A DNA stretch of 64,000 nt from NCBI GenBank assembly GCA_018304505.1, contig JAGVWA010000002.1:19342-83341 (forward strand), in the 5' to 3' direction. This document shows positions 7,217 to 15,189 of the stretch, piece after piece (positions within the stretch are counted from its first letter, which is position 1; each line of letters begins with the position of its first letter). The notes under the pieces were generated by a model. It saw only the letters and a program-made list of their open reading frames with translations, was not told the origin of the DNA and ran no database searches. The position numbers and the translations under genes are program-made. Source of the stretch: Nanobdellati archaeon (GTDB taxonomy: Archaea; B1Sed10-29; JAGVWA01).

Positions 7217-8758
7217 ATGGCGGAACTGGACTTAAAACACGGGCCTTGGACAGCGATCTTCAGCGGCGAATGGAAGGGGCACGAAGTCAGTTTGTACCAA
7301 AACCCGGACATGCTGACGATGTTGATGTTGGTAGACACATCGCCTGAAGGGCAAGCCAAGGGCGTCCTGATTGTCCTGAATAAGTACTTCACCTTCAAGG
7401 GGTCTCCAGAAGAGCTGGCAACTGCATTACGGGGGTATTCGCTCGTGTTCGAAAAAAACACGCCGACGTTCAGGGCAAAGTACTTCGCCCTCTCGAGTTC
7501 ACCGAGGTACGCGAAGCCTGACCAGGAATCGATACAGGAAACCATAGAAGAGAACTTTGCAGAGTTAAGGCAGAGGAGTGAACAGGCCATCGAATCAAGC
7601 ACGGCTTATCAGGTTGACTTGACTGACATTAGGAACTCCGGGAAGGATTTGCAGGACAAGCTCTTCAGTGAACCAAGCATACTCACGGGTTTAATGGTTA
7701 CTGCGCCCGGTGTTGGGGCTGTCACAGAAACAGAGGGCGGCGAAGCCATTGCAGGTGCCCCAGCGCGAGCCAAAGCAACCAATGAAGCAACAGCCCTGCT
7801 GGGAAAAAAACTCACAGGCGAAAACGCAACAGAGGTACTGCAGAGCTTCCTCACAACGATTATTTCGGGCAGCGACAAGGAAGTGAAAAAAGCAGCACAC
7901 GTGGTCCTTGAGAACTGTGTGTTGAACAACGTCATCACGATTGTGTATGATGAGGACAATTACTTTGAGAGAATGAAAACGCCGAACCAGAACTTTGACC
8001 GGGAGCATTATCCTGAACTGGAACCGATAGGCATGCCTGTCAAAAACGTCACACTTGAGAAGATAGGCATCAACCTCGACCTCATGGACTCGAAATCATT
8101 TAGGGAGATTCTCAGGATAGCTGGTGATTCAATAACAGGGAATGACACTTATGCGCTGATAGGCGAGGTCTTTTATAAATATCCTCAGGGAATCGACAAG
8201 CTGGACGACGTCATTGGTTTGCTGCTGCAGGAAGAGGATCCGCAGAAGATGTTTCATTCGCGGCGTGCAGCCCGCTTCTTGAAAATCCTTGAGCAGAAAC
8301 ACCCGGGGGTTTTCAGAAAGGGCACTGACATGACGCAGTTTGTGTCTGCTTATGCGGCTGCGTTGAGCCAGGCCATCAGGCTGCCATTGCAGAACGTGAC
8401 GCCGGAAATCAAAAAGGCAGTCATGTTGTCCATGTCGAGCGCATTCCTGAACTATTACAAGGAACGCAACCCATCAAGTGCGCTCAAGGCGCTACACTTA
8501 ATGACAAATGCCAACAACGTGATGCAGGCTGATTCTGAAAAAGTGCTTGATGCAAAGCTCATAGAAGTTTACAAGCAGTCGCAGCAGATCGGCATCGGTT
8601 ACCTCTTCGGGCTTGACGTTGACGCCGCGCCCCACGCCGACGTTCAGTCAAACCAAAGTTTAAGCATTTCGTTTGTTACGGAAACCGAAGTCGCCGTGAA
8701 GGAAAAAACCGGCAAGCCCTACCGTGCAGTCCTGAGGCCGCCGCTGTCTGCATATTAA
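7217..8758 (+). CDS. 513-residue soluble protein of unknown family
   Basis: The protein has no signal peptide or clear membrane segment. It has a mixed N-terminal domain (about 1-115), a low-complexity Ala/Thr/Gly region (about 165-200) and a long, mostly helical C-terminal part with HEAT-like spacing of hydrophobic residues (about 200-480). It ends in RPPLSAY. A leaderless start at 7217 fits the TATA at 7185-7196. The codons for its last six residues plus stop recur at 9083-9103 with a few substitutions. No function is assigned. Its position after the surface operon hints at a cytoplasmic partner. Confidence 0.8.
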   Translation: MAELDLKHGPWTAIFSGEWKGHEVSLYQNPDMLTMLMLVDTSPEGQAKGVLIVLNKYFTFKGSPEELATALRGYSLVFEKNTPTFRAKYFALSSSPRYAKPDQESIQETIEENFAELRQRSEQAIESSTAYQVDLTDIRNSGKDLQDKLFSEPSILTGLMVTAPGVGAVTETEGGEAIAGAPARAKATNEATALLGKKLTGENATEVLQSFLTTIISGSDKEVKKAAHVVLENCVLNNVITIVYDEDNYFERMKTPNQNFDREHYPELEPIGMPVKNVTLEKIGINLDLMDSKSFREILRIAGDSITGNDTYALIGEVFYKYPQGIDKLDDVIGLLLQEEDPQKMFHSRRAARFLKILEQKHPGVFRKGTDMTQFVSAYAAALSQAIRLPLQNVTPEIKKAVMLSMSSAFLNYYKERNPSSALKALHLMTNANNVMQADSEKVLDAKLIEVYKQSQQIGIGYLFGLDVDAAPHADVQSNQSLSISFVTETEVAVKEKTGKPYRAVLRPPLSAY

Positions 8759-8782
8759 CTACGGGTTACGGGTCGTGGAAAA

Positions 8783-8920
8783 ATGGAAAAAATCAAGATG
8801 CTTGGAGCAATGATGAGACTGGCTCGTTTTAAAGGCGCAGCAAAAAAGAAAACAACTGATGCAGAATACGAGCTGATTAGAGCAAAGGCGTTTAAGACAT
8901 TGGAAAAAAGATTCGAGTAA
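8783..8920 (+). CDS. 45-residue basic small protein
   Basis: This short frame starts at ATG 8783, 24 nt after the previous stop, and ends at TAA 8918-8920. It encodes a Lys/Arg-rich helical peptide (MEKIKMLGAMMRLARFKGAA at the start). A purine-rich GGTCGTGG lies upstream of the start but is a weak ribosome binding site. Composition and codon use look coding. It is probably cotranscribed with the 513-residue gene; no family is recognised. Confidence 0.5.
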   Translation: MEKIKMLGAMMRLARFKGAAKKKTTDAEYELIRAKAFKTLEKRFE

Positions 8921-8924
8921 TAGC

Positions 8925-9039
8925 TCAGAGCAGATCTTCAGGTTTGTAATGCGGTGAAATGTCTTCTAGTTTTTTAAAGTCCACATCGGTCTTCGTATAA
9001 ATCCATCCAAATCGAGGTGTCAAGGTAGTATCTTTCCAT
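8925..9039 (-). pseudogene. Remnant of a PIN-domain (VapC-type) toxin gene
   Basis: The minus strand starts at ATG 9039 and reads MERYYLDTSIWMDLYEDR, the exact N-terminal pattern of PIN-domain ribonucleases with the first catalytic Asp (YLDTSIW). The frame stops at 8974-8976. The alternative frame then reads DVDFKKLEDISPHYKPEDLL to a stop at 8925-8927, which looks like the C-terminus of the same family. The central 100 or so residues are missing, so an internal deletion with a frameshift is inferred. An intact TATA (TTATATAAA, about 9064-9072) still precedes the start. Confidence 0.75.
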
Positions 9040-9082
9040 CAAGGGGGATTAGTGATTTGGCATGTTTATATAACTTAGTCAT

Positions 9083-9103
9083 GCCGCCGCTGTCTGCGTA
9101 CTG
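9083..9103 (+). repeat. Duplicated 3' tail of the 513-residue gene
   Basis: The sequence encodes P-P-L-S-A-Y-stop preceded by GCC/ATG context and matches 8737-8757 at 18 of 21 positions. It suggests that a second copy of the upstream gene's 3' end was left here when the intervening small gene and PIN remnant were inserted or when a paralogue was lost. Confidence 0.7.
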
Positions 9104-9177
9104 AGGCCTCGTGAGGGAAGGCTTTTTATATAAAATGCGCCACAATTTTGTAAAAGTAATGGTGTGGAGGGATGTAA

Positions 9178-9549
9178 ATGTGGGGACAGCAAATAGTTGA
9201 CGCAGCAACAGCCAACAGGCGAAGCATTAAATGGTGGGGGCCGCGCGAATCATTTCCGTTCAGGGACGGCGAACCAAAATACCCCGAAGGCCGAATGGTT
9301 GGCTCAGTCGGCATCCCGCGCGAAGAACCCGGGCTGTACGTGAACGTTGTAAATGGTGATGCTGGAATATTTTACATGTATTTAACAGATGATGAAAACG
9401 GAAGACATGCAAGCCAGATGGCGACAACCGCAGACCGTGCGTTCAGGCAGGACTTGCTGCGCCAAGGCCAGGACAGCAAAAGCACAAGGGAATTTTTGAG
9501 GGAAATGCAATCGCACTTTGAGCGGCAGTCCCCGGAAGAAGATCAGTAG
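9178..9549 (+). CDS. 123-residue protein of unknown function
   Basis: The ATG at 9178 has a strong GGAGGG ribosome binding site 8 nt upstream and a TATA (TTTTTATATAAAA) at 9122-9134. The protein is soluble: a Trp-rich N-terminal half (WGQQ, KWWGPRESF), a GLYVNVVNGDAGIFYMYL strand-like core and a Gln/Arg/Glu-rich helical end. No family is recognised. Its stop lies inside the 3' end of the convergent gene at 9543 (7-nt overlap). Confidence 0.72.
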   Translation: MWGQQIVDAATANRRSIKWWGPRESFPFRDGEPKYPEGRMVGSVGIPREEPGLYVNVVNGDAGIFYMYLTDDENGRHASQMATTADRAFRQDLLRQGQDSKSTREFLREMQSHFERQSPEEDQ

Positions 9550-10028
9550 TCCTCTTCGTACTCGTCACGCGGGCGCCTTCTTCTGCGCACGGGTGCAGCG
9601 CGTTTTCTTTCCTCTAATTCAAGAGCTCGGTCGATCTTTTCGTCAATCAAGTCGTTGACCTGGTCTACAGTGACGTAGGCCACGGGGTTCATCTGGTTAA
9701 CAATGTACTTTGTCTCATCAACAACCCCGCGCAGCTTTGACAGCTCCTTCTGATTCTGATCGACAAGCCTCTGCAGTTCAGCCGCGTTTCCAGCACCCGC
9801 CGCACTGGCTGTCGCGGCCACTTGTTTCGTTGTAGCTGCCTCAGCTATCGCTTTTTCAAGGTCTTTGAGCATCTTATTATGGCTCACGAGGGTTTTGCCG
9901 ATGATCTGCTCGTTCTTCTCGATGATCTTCATTCGCTGTGCAATGACCTGAATTTTAGAATTAAGGGAACTCACTTCTCCTAATAAGGCTCCAACAGATG
10001 CGGGTTGCGCCATGTAATCATCGTGCAA
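9543..10028 (-). CDS. 161-residue coiled-coil protein with basic/acidic tail
   Basis: A long helical region (about residues 10-110) is interrupted by an Ala/Thr/Gly-rich stretch (about 65-85). A segment around 118-140 (YVTVDQVNDLIDEKIDRALE) follows, then an Arg cluster (RRRRRPRDEYEEDY). There is no signal peptide or membrane helix. The start could be 10028 or the ATG at 10013 (MAQPAS). A TATA (GTTTATATG, about 10055-10063) fits a leaderless start near 10028. The gene is divergent from polB. The Arg tail could bind nucleic acid, but that is inference. Confidence 0.75.
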   Translation of the reverse strand: MHDDYMAQPASVGALLGEVSSLNSKIQVIAQRMKIIEKNEQIIGKTLVSHNKMLKDLEKAIAEAATTKQVAATASAAGAGNAAELQRLVDQNQKELSKLRGVVDETKYIVNQMNPVAYVTVDQVNDLIDEKIDRALELEERKRAAPVRRRRRPRDEYEEDY

Positions 10029-10079
10029 AGTTTTAAATCAATCACGAGCCTTCTACATATAAACCTTACTTCATAGTGA

Positions 10080-12422
10080 GTGGTGATTGGAATCAAGGCT
10101 TACATTTTGGATCTCAAGTCAGAAGGGGAAGACAAGATAAAGATGACGCTGCGTGACAAGTCTTTTCAGGAAGCCCATGACACCTTGCAGCCGTACTTTT
10201 ACCTAGAGCCTGAAAAAAAGGGCCACAAGACGGACATAGAAAAGATCCCGGGCGTCATTAAAGTTGAGGATTACGAGGATTCGCTAGGCCAGAAGCTGCT
10301 GAAAATCACCGTGGATCATCCTGGCCGCATCCCGGAAATCAGGACCAAGATGCACGCTTACGGCGTCAACAGGGAGCATGACATACCGTATCACTTTAGG
10401 TATCTAATCGATAAGGCCCTGCATGCGAACACGTATTACGATTTCGAATTGGACAACGGAATGGTCAAGGGTGCCAAAAAAACATCACTTGGCTCGCCGA
10501 AGTTGAACATGTGCGCCTTCGACATTGAGACCCATTCGGAAAAAGGTGTATTCCCCGACCCGAAACGTGACCCCGTGTTGATGATCGCATACAAGGACGA
10601 CAAAGAAGAAAAGGTGTTCTATTGGCAGGAAGGTAAAGGAACCGAGAAAGAAATGATACTGGCCTTCATAGACAAGGTGAAGACGGAGGAAATCGACGTC
10701 CTGGTAGGCTATAACTCTGCGGGCTTCGATTTGCCATACTTGAAGGAGCGGGCCAAGAAGCTCGGTGTTGACTTCGATTTGTCAAGGGATGGGTCTGATC
10801 TGCACATAACAAAAGGCGCCTTCCCCAGGGCAACAATGTACGGCAGGATGCACATCGATGCGTACAACGGCGTCGAGTTTCTCAGTTATATCGGCGCGCT
10901 GAGGCTGCCAAAAAACGACCTTGAATCAGTGTACAAAGCGTTCCTCGGAAAGGACAAAATCGACATACACTACGATGACATCACAACGTTCTGGAAAGCG
11001 GGCGGCGAGAAACTTAAGAAGCTAATTCAGTACAACAAGGAAGACGCGCGCGCGGCATACGAAATCGCCGAACGTTTACTGCCGTTGTATAACGAACTCA
11101 GCCGTCTTATCGGGCTGCCGATTTCTGACGTGTCCAGGATGAGCCCGAGCCAGATGGTGGAATGGTACTTGACGAGGAAGGCCTTCGAGCGCAACGAAGT
11201 CATACCAAGGAAGCCGAGCAGCGAGGAAATCAAAAAACGTCAGCAGAGGCCAATAGAAGGCGGTTTCGTGAAACTGCCAAAACGGGGGATACATGAGCAC
11301 ATTGCCGTGTGCGATTTCCGGTCATTGTACCCGAGCATCATCATTTCCCACAACCTCGATGGCCACGCGCTCAACTGCAATGACTGCACGGAAAAGGAAA
11401 AGCACCACAGCCCAGCAGGCTACTCATTCTGCAGCAAAAAACAGGGCCTGATTCCACAGATCCTCGAAGAGCTCATCAACGCGCGCATTGGGGCAAAGAA
11501 AGAAATGAAAAAACACAAGCAAGGAACGCATGACTACGATGTATTGCAGGCAAAACAGTGGGGACTCAAAATTTTGGCAAACTCAGTCTACGGCTACTTA
11601 AATTTTGCAATGGCGCGGTGGCACTCGCGTGAGGCGGCAGAGGCCACAACAAGCCTCGCCAGGTTCTACATCAAGGACACAATCGAAAAGGCTGAGAAGG
11701 CAGGCTTCGAAGTGCTTTATGCAGACACTGATTCGGCGTTCTTGCTATTGAAAAACAAAAGCGAAGTCAAAAGGGCAAAGGAGTTCATTGAAAAAATCAA
11801 CAAGTCGCTCCCTGGATTGATGGAACTGGAATTCGAGGGATATTACCCAAGGGGCTTGTTTGTCACAAAGAAAGAAGGCGGTGCGGCAAAAAAACGATAT
11901 GCTCTAATTAAGGAAGACGGCACCGTGGAGATAAAGGGCTTTGAATTCGTTAGAAGAGACTGGAGCAACATTGCCAAGATAACACAAGAAAAGGTCATTA
12001 ATGCAGTGCTGAAGGAAGGCAAGCCGGAAAAGGGCATCAAGATAGTCAAGGACGTCATCAAGGATCTGCGGGCCGGCAAGGTTTCTCTTGAGGATCTTGT
12101 AATATACACGCAGATAACCCGCCCGCTGTCGAGCTACGAGGCCATCGGCCCCCACGTCAGGGCAGCCCAGCGGCTTATCGAAAAAGGCGAAAAGATCAGG
12201 CCTGGCAGCGTTGTGGAATACATTGTGACAGAAGGGCCGGGCAACATTGGCGAGAAGTCCTGGCCCAAACAGCTGCTGGGAAACCGCAAGCCGGACATGG
12301 AGTACTACATCAAGAACCAGATCATCCCAAGCGTCATCAAAATACTGGCAGAGCTCGGCGTGACAGAAGATGAGTTAAGCAAGGATGAGAGGCAAAAATC
12401 GATAGCCCAGTGGTTCTCGTAA
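10080..12422 (+). CDS. polB: Family B DNA polymerase
   Basis: The 780-residue replicative-type polymerase has an intact 3'-5' exonuclease: Exo I FDIET 147-151, Exo II YNSAGFDLPY 211-220 and Exo III YNKEDARAAYE 318-328. It also has all polymerase motifs: motif A DFRSLYPSI 412-420, motif B KILANSVYGYL 497-507 and motif C YADTDS 547-552, with the catalytic aspartates present. Two Cys pairs (C-x2-C at 433-436, and C451) may hold a metal. Length matches archaeal PolB. Start codons are two adjacent GTGs at 10080 and 10083, with a TATA (ACATATAAA) at about 10055-10063. No intein or frameshift is seen. Confidence 0.98.
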   Translation: MVIGIKAYILDLKSEGEDKIKMTLRDKSFQEAHDTLQPYFYLEPEKKGHKTDIEKIPGVIKVEDYEDSLGQKLLKITVDHPGRIPEIRTKMHAYGVNREHDIPYHFRYLIDKALHANTYYDFELDNGMVKGAKKTSLGSPKLNMCAFDIETHSEKGVFPDPKRDPVLMIAYKDDKEEKVFYWQEGKGTEKEMILAFIDKVKTEEIDVLVGYNSAGFDLPYLKERAKKLGVDFDLSRDGSDLHITKGAFPRATMYGRMHIDAYNGVEFLSYIGALRLPKNDLESVYKAFLGKDKIDIHYDDITTFWKAGGEKLKKLIQYNKEDARAAYEIAERLLPLYNELSRLIGLPISDVSRMSPSQMVEWYLTRKAFERNEVIPRKPSSEEIKKRQQRPIEGGFVKLPKRGIHEHIAVCDFRSLYPSIIISHNLDGHALNCNDCTEKEKHHSPAGYSFCSKKQGLIPQILEELINARIGAKKEMKKHKQGTHDYDVLQAKQWGLKILANSVYGYLNFAMARWHSREAAEATTSLARFYIKDTIEKAEKAGFEVLYADTDSAFLLLKNKSEVKRAKEFIEKINKSLPGLMELEFEGYYPRGLFVTKKEGGAAKKRYALIKEDGTVEIKGFEFVRRDWSNIAKITQEKVINAVLKEGKPEKGIKIVKDVIKDLRAGKVSLEDLVIYTQITRPLSSYEAIGPHVRAAQRLIEKGEKIRPGSVVEYIVTEGPGNIGEKSWPKQLLGNRKPDMEYYIKNQIIPSVIKILAELGVTEDELSKDERQKSIAQWFS

Positions 12423-12497
12423 TCAGGGCCACTACGCTGCCCGCCGGAAGGTATTTATTTGTAATAGGATTAGTCTTCTATCGTATCATAAAATTCC

Positions 12498-12755
12498 ATG
12501 ATCATTCACTTAGAGCTTTATACGTATACTTCTTCTGATTTGCCTAAAAAGATAGCTATACGGGGCGATGGCAACTTCAATGTCCACGTGCAGTCCGTGG
12601 ACGACTCATGGAGTGGTGCCATTAGCTTTAAGCCACGCAACAACAATGAGGTAATAAAAGTGGTTCCGCTTGGGCACCAACGTTATGACATTTACTGCGT
12701 GAACCCGTTTTATAGCGGGAGCTGTGATGTTAAGCAGGTGCGCTTTATTCGATAG
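12498..12755 (+). CDS. Truncated member of the island paralogue family (FNVHS subgroup)
   Basis: The 85-residue protein consists almost only of the C-terminal half of the domain shared by seven genes in this island. It has KIAIRGDGNFNVHV, an aspartate-containing turn (DDSWSG), then C-x8-C and the end KQVRFIR. It has no signal peptide or membrane helix and lacks the N-terminal half (the DG-x-x-T region) seen in the others. A promoter-like GTATTTATTT lies about 40 nt upstream. It is probably a decaying fragment, though a small cytoplasmic version cannot be excluded. Confidence 0.65.
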   Translation: MIIHLELYTYTSSDLPKKIAIRGDGNFNVHVQSVDDSWSGAISFKPRNNNEVIKVVPLGHQRYDIYCVNPFYSGSCDVKQVRFIR

Positions 12756-12777
12756 CGAATGAAAAGAAAAACGAGAC

Positions 12778-12813
12778 CGTCATTGGCTGTGGCGTTTTTA
12801 GTAGTCAATGACG
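12778..12813. terminator. Inverted repeat between convergent genes
   Basis: CGTCATTG (12778-12785) pairs perfectly with CAATGACG (12806-12813) across a 20-nt loop that contains a T-run. It sits at the convergent 3' ends of the genes at 12498 and 12798, overlapping the last codons of the latter. Confidence 0.45.
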
Positions 12814-13241
12814 TCGAGTTCTCGTAGTTTGCACTGGAAGTACTTGCTCGTGCACTTTATGAAGAAACCAGTGATTTTCTTGTCGTCTTTAATCTTTGGT
12901 GTAACATAGACGCCGGATTTCCTCATCTCTACTGGCGTGGTTTCGCCGCTCGTGGTTCCGTCTTCGAAGCGTGTTATTGCCACAAACCACCCGCTGCCGC
13001 GGAGTTTGAGCTGGCGCACCCTGTGCCTTGGCTCGTCGAGTTTTATTTCTAGAATTTGTTTTCTTTTGGTTTGTATCTTTGAGTATGTGCTGATTTTGCC
13101 GTCTGAGATTGAAGGCGAGTACACGCTGTCGCCGGCAGTGGCTGTGTAGCCTACATCAACTGCTAAGGCTGCGGGCACCATTAGTGTAACGGCCAGCAAA
13201 AATGCTAGTGCCCTAGTTGAGTTTAAGTTGAAATTTGTCAT
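12798..13241 (-). CDS. Secreted island paralogue (SGW subgroup)
   Basis: The 147-residue protein has a signal peptide (RALAFLLAVTLMVPAALA, cleavage near residue 28) and one copy of the island domain. The domain starts with SDGKISTYSKI, followed by a basic stretch (QTKRKQILEIKLDEP), LKLRGSGWFV, an EDGTTSGETTPV turn and IKCTSKYFQCKLRELDV with the Cys pair. The DG-x-x-T start and R-E-L-E-type end resemble galactose-binding-like (F5/8 type C) folds; this is a fold guess, not a family match. It shares its promoter block with the paralogue at 19694. The mature protein should be free outside the cell. Confidence 0.8.
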   Translation of the reverse strand: MTNFNLNSTRALAFLLAVTLMVPAALAVDVGYTATAGDSVYSPSISDGKISTYSKIQTKRKQILEIKLDEPRHRVRQLKLRGSGWFVAITRFEDGTTSGETTPVEMRKSGVYVTPKIKDDKKITGFFIKCTSKYFQCKLRELDVIDY

Positions 13242-13243
13242 CG

Positions 13244-13284
13244 AATCATCTTAAATATTTATTGCAATTCCGGTATATAAACCT
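13244..13284 (-). promoter_or_regulatory. Promoter shared with paralogue at 19694
   Basis: Read on the minus strand, this 41-nt block contains TATA box GGTTTATATACC and the stretch ATTGCAATAAATATT. It matches 19652-19692 at 36 of 41 positions. The TATA centre lies about 37 nt before the ATG at 13241. Confidence 0.8.
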
Positions 13285-13410
13285 ATCGGTTTGGTTATGG
13301 TTGTGGGAGAAAAATGCTGTGCTGTGGGAAATTGGGTATGGAAAAAAGTGCCGTGGGGTGTTAAATGCTGTTGGTGGTCTTTGTTATTAGTGGTGTTGAT
13401 TATCGTGTTG

Positions 13411-14028
13411 CTATGGGTATATCTCGAGCTCATATATAAAGCAGGGAAAGTACTTATTAGTGCACTTTATTTCAAATCCATAGTACTGGTATGGCGATAA
13501 CCCGCTGCTTCCTGTCGCGTCGCGAATTGGTGGCACAATGTCTACCCCCCTCTTCTGGTTGGCCTTTACGGGTGTACTTTCGTAGCTTGTGGTAGAAATG
13601 CCTGCTCCCTTCGGTCTTTTAGCTGGATCACTTTTTTCATATTTTGATATGATAACAAACCAGCCGCTGCCTTTTATCCTGACCTTGCTTACTGTCCTGA
13701 CGGGATTAGTGGCGGGATTACTGAAGGCGATTGAGAGTGACGAACGTCTCTTCACCGAGAGCAGATACTTGGTGTTCATGTTTCCATCACTGACTGTACT
13801 CCGTTTGGCATCTCCCAGACCCCTAAAAACGTAACTTATGGAGCCAGCGGCAAAGCCCGGTGTGATGGGCTCTTCTTGGGCAAAAATCTGATTGTAAACA
13901 CTGTCTATGGTTTCATCGGCGAAGCCTGTGGCAAATGCAGCGACAACGATGATGGCGAGGGCTGCTGTTATGAGTAGGGGTTTGTTTTGAAGGTATTTGG
14001 TTATTGTTGCACCCTTTTGTTTTCTCAT
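13411..14028 (-). CDS. Membrane-anchored island paralogue (SGW subgroup)
   Basis: The 205-residue protein has an N-terminal membrane helix (PLLITAALAIIVVAAFATGF, about residues 18-37), a GFADE motif just after it and the island domain. The domain shows SDGNMNTKYLLSVKRR, VRIKGSGWFV and IKCTNKYFPCFIYELEIYP. Compared with the 147-residue paralogue it carries a longer loop (about 30 residues) after the GSGWFV strand. The paralogue at 18969 has the same GFADE and ELEIYP-like ends, so the two form a pair. A TATA (GTATAAATA, 14053-14061) gives a leaderless start at 14028. Confidence 0.8.
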   Translation of the reverse strand: MRKQKGATITKYLQNKPLLITAALAIIVVAAFATGFADETIDSVYNQIFAQEEPITPGFAAGSISYVFRGLGDAKRSTVSDGNMNTKYLLSVKRRSSLSIAFSNPATNPVRTVSKVRIKGSGWFVIISKYEKSDPAKRPKGAGISTTSYESTPVKANQKRGVDIVPPIRDATGSSGLSPYQYYGFEIKCTNKYFPCFIYELEIYP

Positions 14029-14141
14029 ACAAAAAGATAAGTCACTGTGGTATTTATACGTTGCCGTTGTGGCCCTGCAACATGGGGCCGAACAAGTAAC
14101 TATTAATAATGGTCGCGAGTATGTTTATAAAGAGGATGTGC

Positions 14142-15029
14142 ATGGAAGACGCAGAGAAGAAACTCGTCTTTAATCATAGCGAGACAAGGGGCCAGGGCTC
14201 AATGGAGTACCTGTTCATCATCGCAGGCGTTTTAGCAGTAGCTGCAATCGCTGTCTTGTTTTTGACAAGCGCGGGATCAGGGGCTGCACAGCAGCAACTA
14301 ATCACGAATTGCGTCACTTCGGCCACAACATGCCAGGCTGCACAGCTCGCGAGTCCGGGAACAACGTGCCTTTCATCATGCGCAAGGTCATGCAGTGACC
14401 CCAGAACGGGGATTGATCTGATGTCCAAGGATTCGGTTTTTGACATCCAAAGAAACAGGCCTGTTGCGTGCCCCCCGGGTTCGGCGTGCAGCCTTTGCGG
14501 GCTTGGAAAATCGGATTTAGTTGTAACAGCACTAGCAGGGAACAAGCAGGTCGCGGTGCTGTCACCCCTGGTGCCGGAAAGCATCGGCCAAAACCAGCGT
14601 ACTGCGGTCTCGTGCAACACTAGAATAAGGCAGGTCATGTATCCCCTGCAAGGCGACAGGTATTTGCTTTACTACACCGTGGAAATACAAGGAAGAACAC
14701 CCTTGGTTGATTTTTATGTCATTGAAAACAAGCCCGCGTCGTTCAATGGCCAATGTGTAGGAATAAACCCGACACAGGCCTACGGCAGCGTCCTGAATTT
14801 TATGAGCAACTATGAACAGCAAGAGGCCTGCGTAACAGAATTAGCCGGGCAAAACCCCCAAAATCCCTTTGCCCCGATACTGGTTTCAACAGCGCAGGCA
14901 AACAACCCCGCGGGCGCTATGGTAAATCTTGATGAAGCAAACCTCGAATTCACGGTGCTGTACTTCACCCCGGGTTTTGAGCAGGACCTGTCAGATTCAA
15001 CGCTCGGGTTAGTCATTGGCGGCCGCTGA
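14142..15029 (+). CDS. Cys-rich class III signal peptide protein (pilin-like)
   Basis: A class III signal peptide RGQGSMEYLFIIAG is followed by a hydrophobic helix, so prepilin peptidase cleavage after the Gly and assembly into a pilus-like structure are expected. The mature part has a Cys cluster (CLSSCARSCSDPRTGID) and CPPGSACSLCG, shared with the pilin-like proteins at 52594 and 53217. A 200-residue beta-rich tail follows. I chose ATG 14142 because GAGG lies 6 nt upstream; the frame is open to ATG 14109. The helix-coding DNA is close to identical to that at 52625-52700. It is embedded in the paralogue island. Confidence 0.85.
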   Translation: MEDAEKKLVFNHSETRGQGSMEYLFIIAGVLAVAAIAVLFLTSAGSGAAQQQLITNCVTSATTCQAAQLASPGTTCLSSCARSCSDPRTGIDLMSKDSVFDIQRNRPVACPPGSACSLCGLGKSDLVVTALAGNKQVAVLSPLVPESIGQNQRTAVSCNTRIRQVMYPLQGDRYLLYYTVEIQGRTPLVDFYVIENKPASFNGQCVGINPTQAYGSVLNFMSNYEQQEACVTELAGQNPQNPFAPILVSTAQANNPAGAMVNLDEANLEFTVLYFTPGFEQDLSDSTLGLVIGGR

Positions 15030-15057
15030 CACCACTGCCACGGGGCCGTTGTCAGCT

Positions 15058-15086
15058 GCCATAGTGACGCTGTCAGCTGCTATGGC
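15058..15086 (+). terminator. Hairpin after pilin-like gene
   Basis: GCCATAG (15058-15064) pairs perfectly with CTATGGC (15080-15086); the loop includes a GTCAGCTG that also occurs directly before the stem. Located 29 nt after the stop codon. Confidence 0.45.
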
Positions 15087-15189
15087 ATGATATTGTAGGC
15101 CCGCGGAAAGGTTTTAGAAAGGTTTATATATGTATGCTGGTTTGTTATAAAAATAAGGTTCCAAAGGCCAAATAAGCAGAGGTGAAAAA

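Noticed and set aside
13291-13500. 69-residue hydrophobic frame with Cys and Trp
   Set aside because: It overlaps the opposite paralogue gene by 90 nt, has no ribosome binding site, and the region is a promoter for the neighbouring gene.
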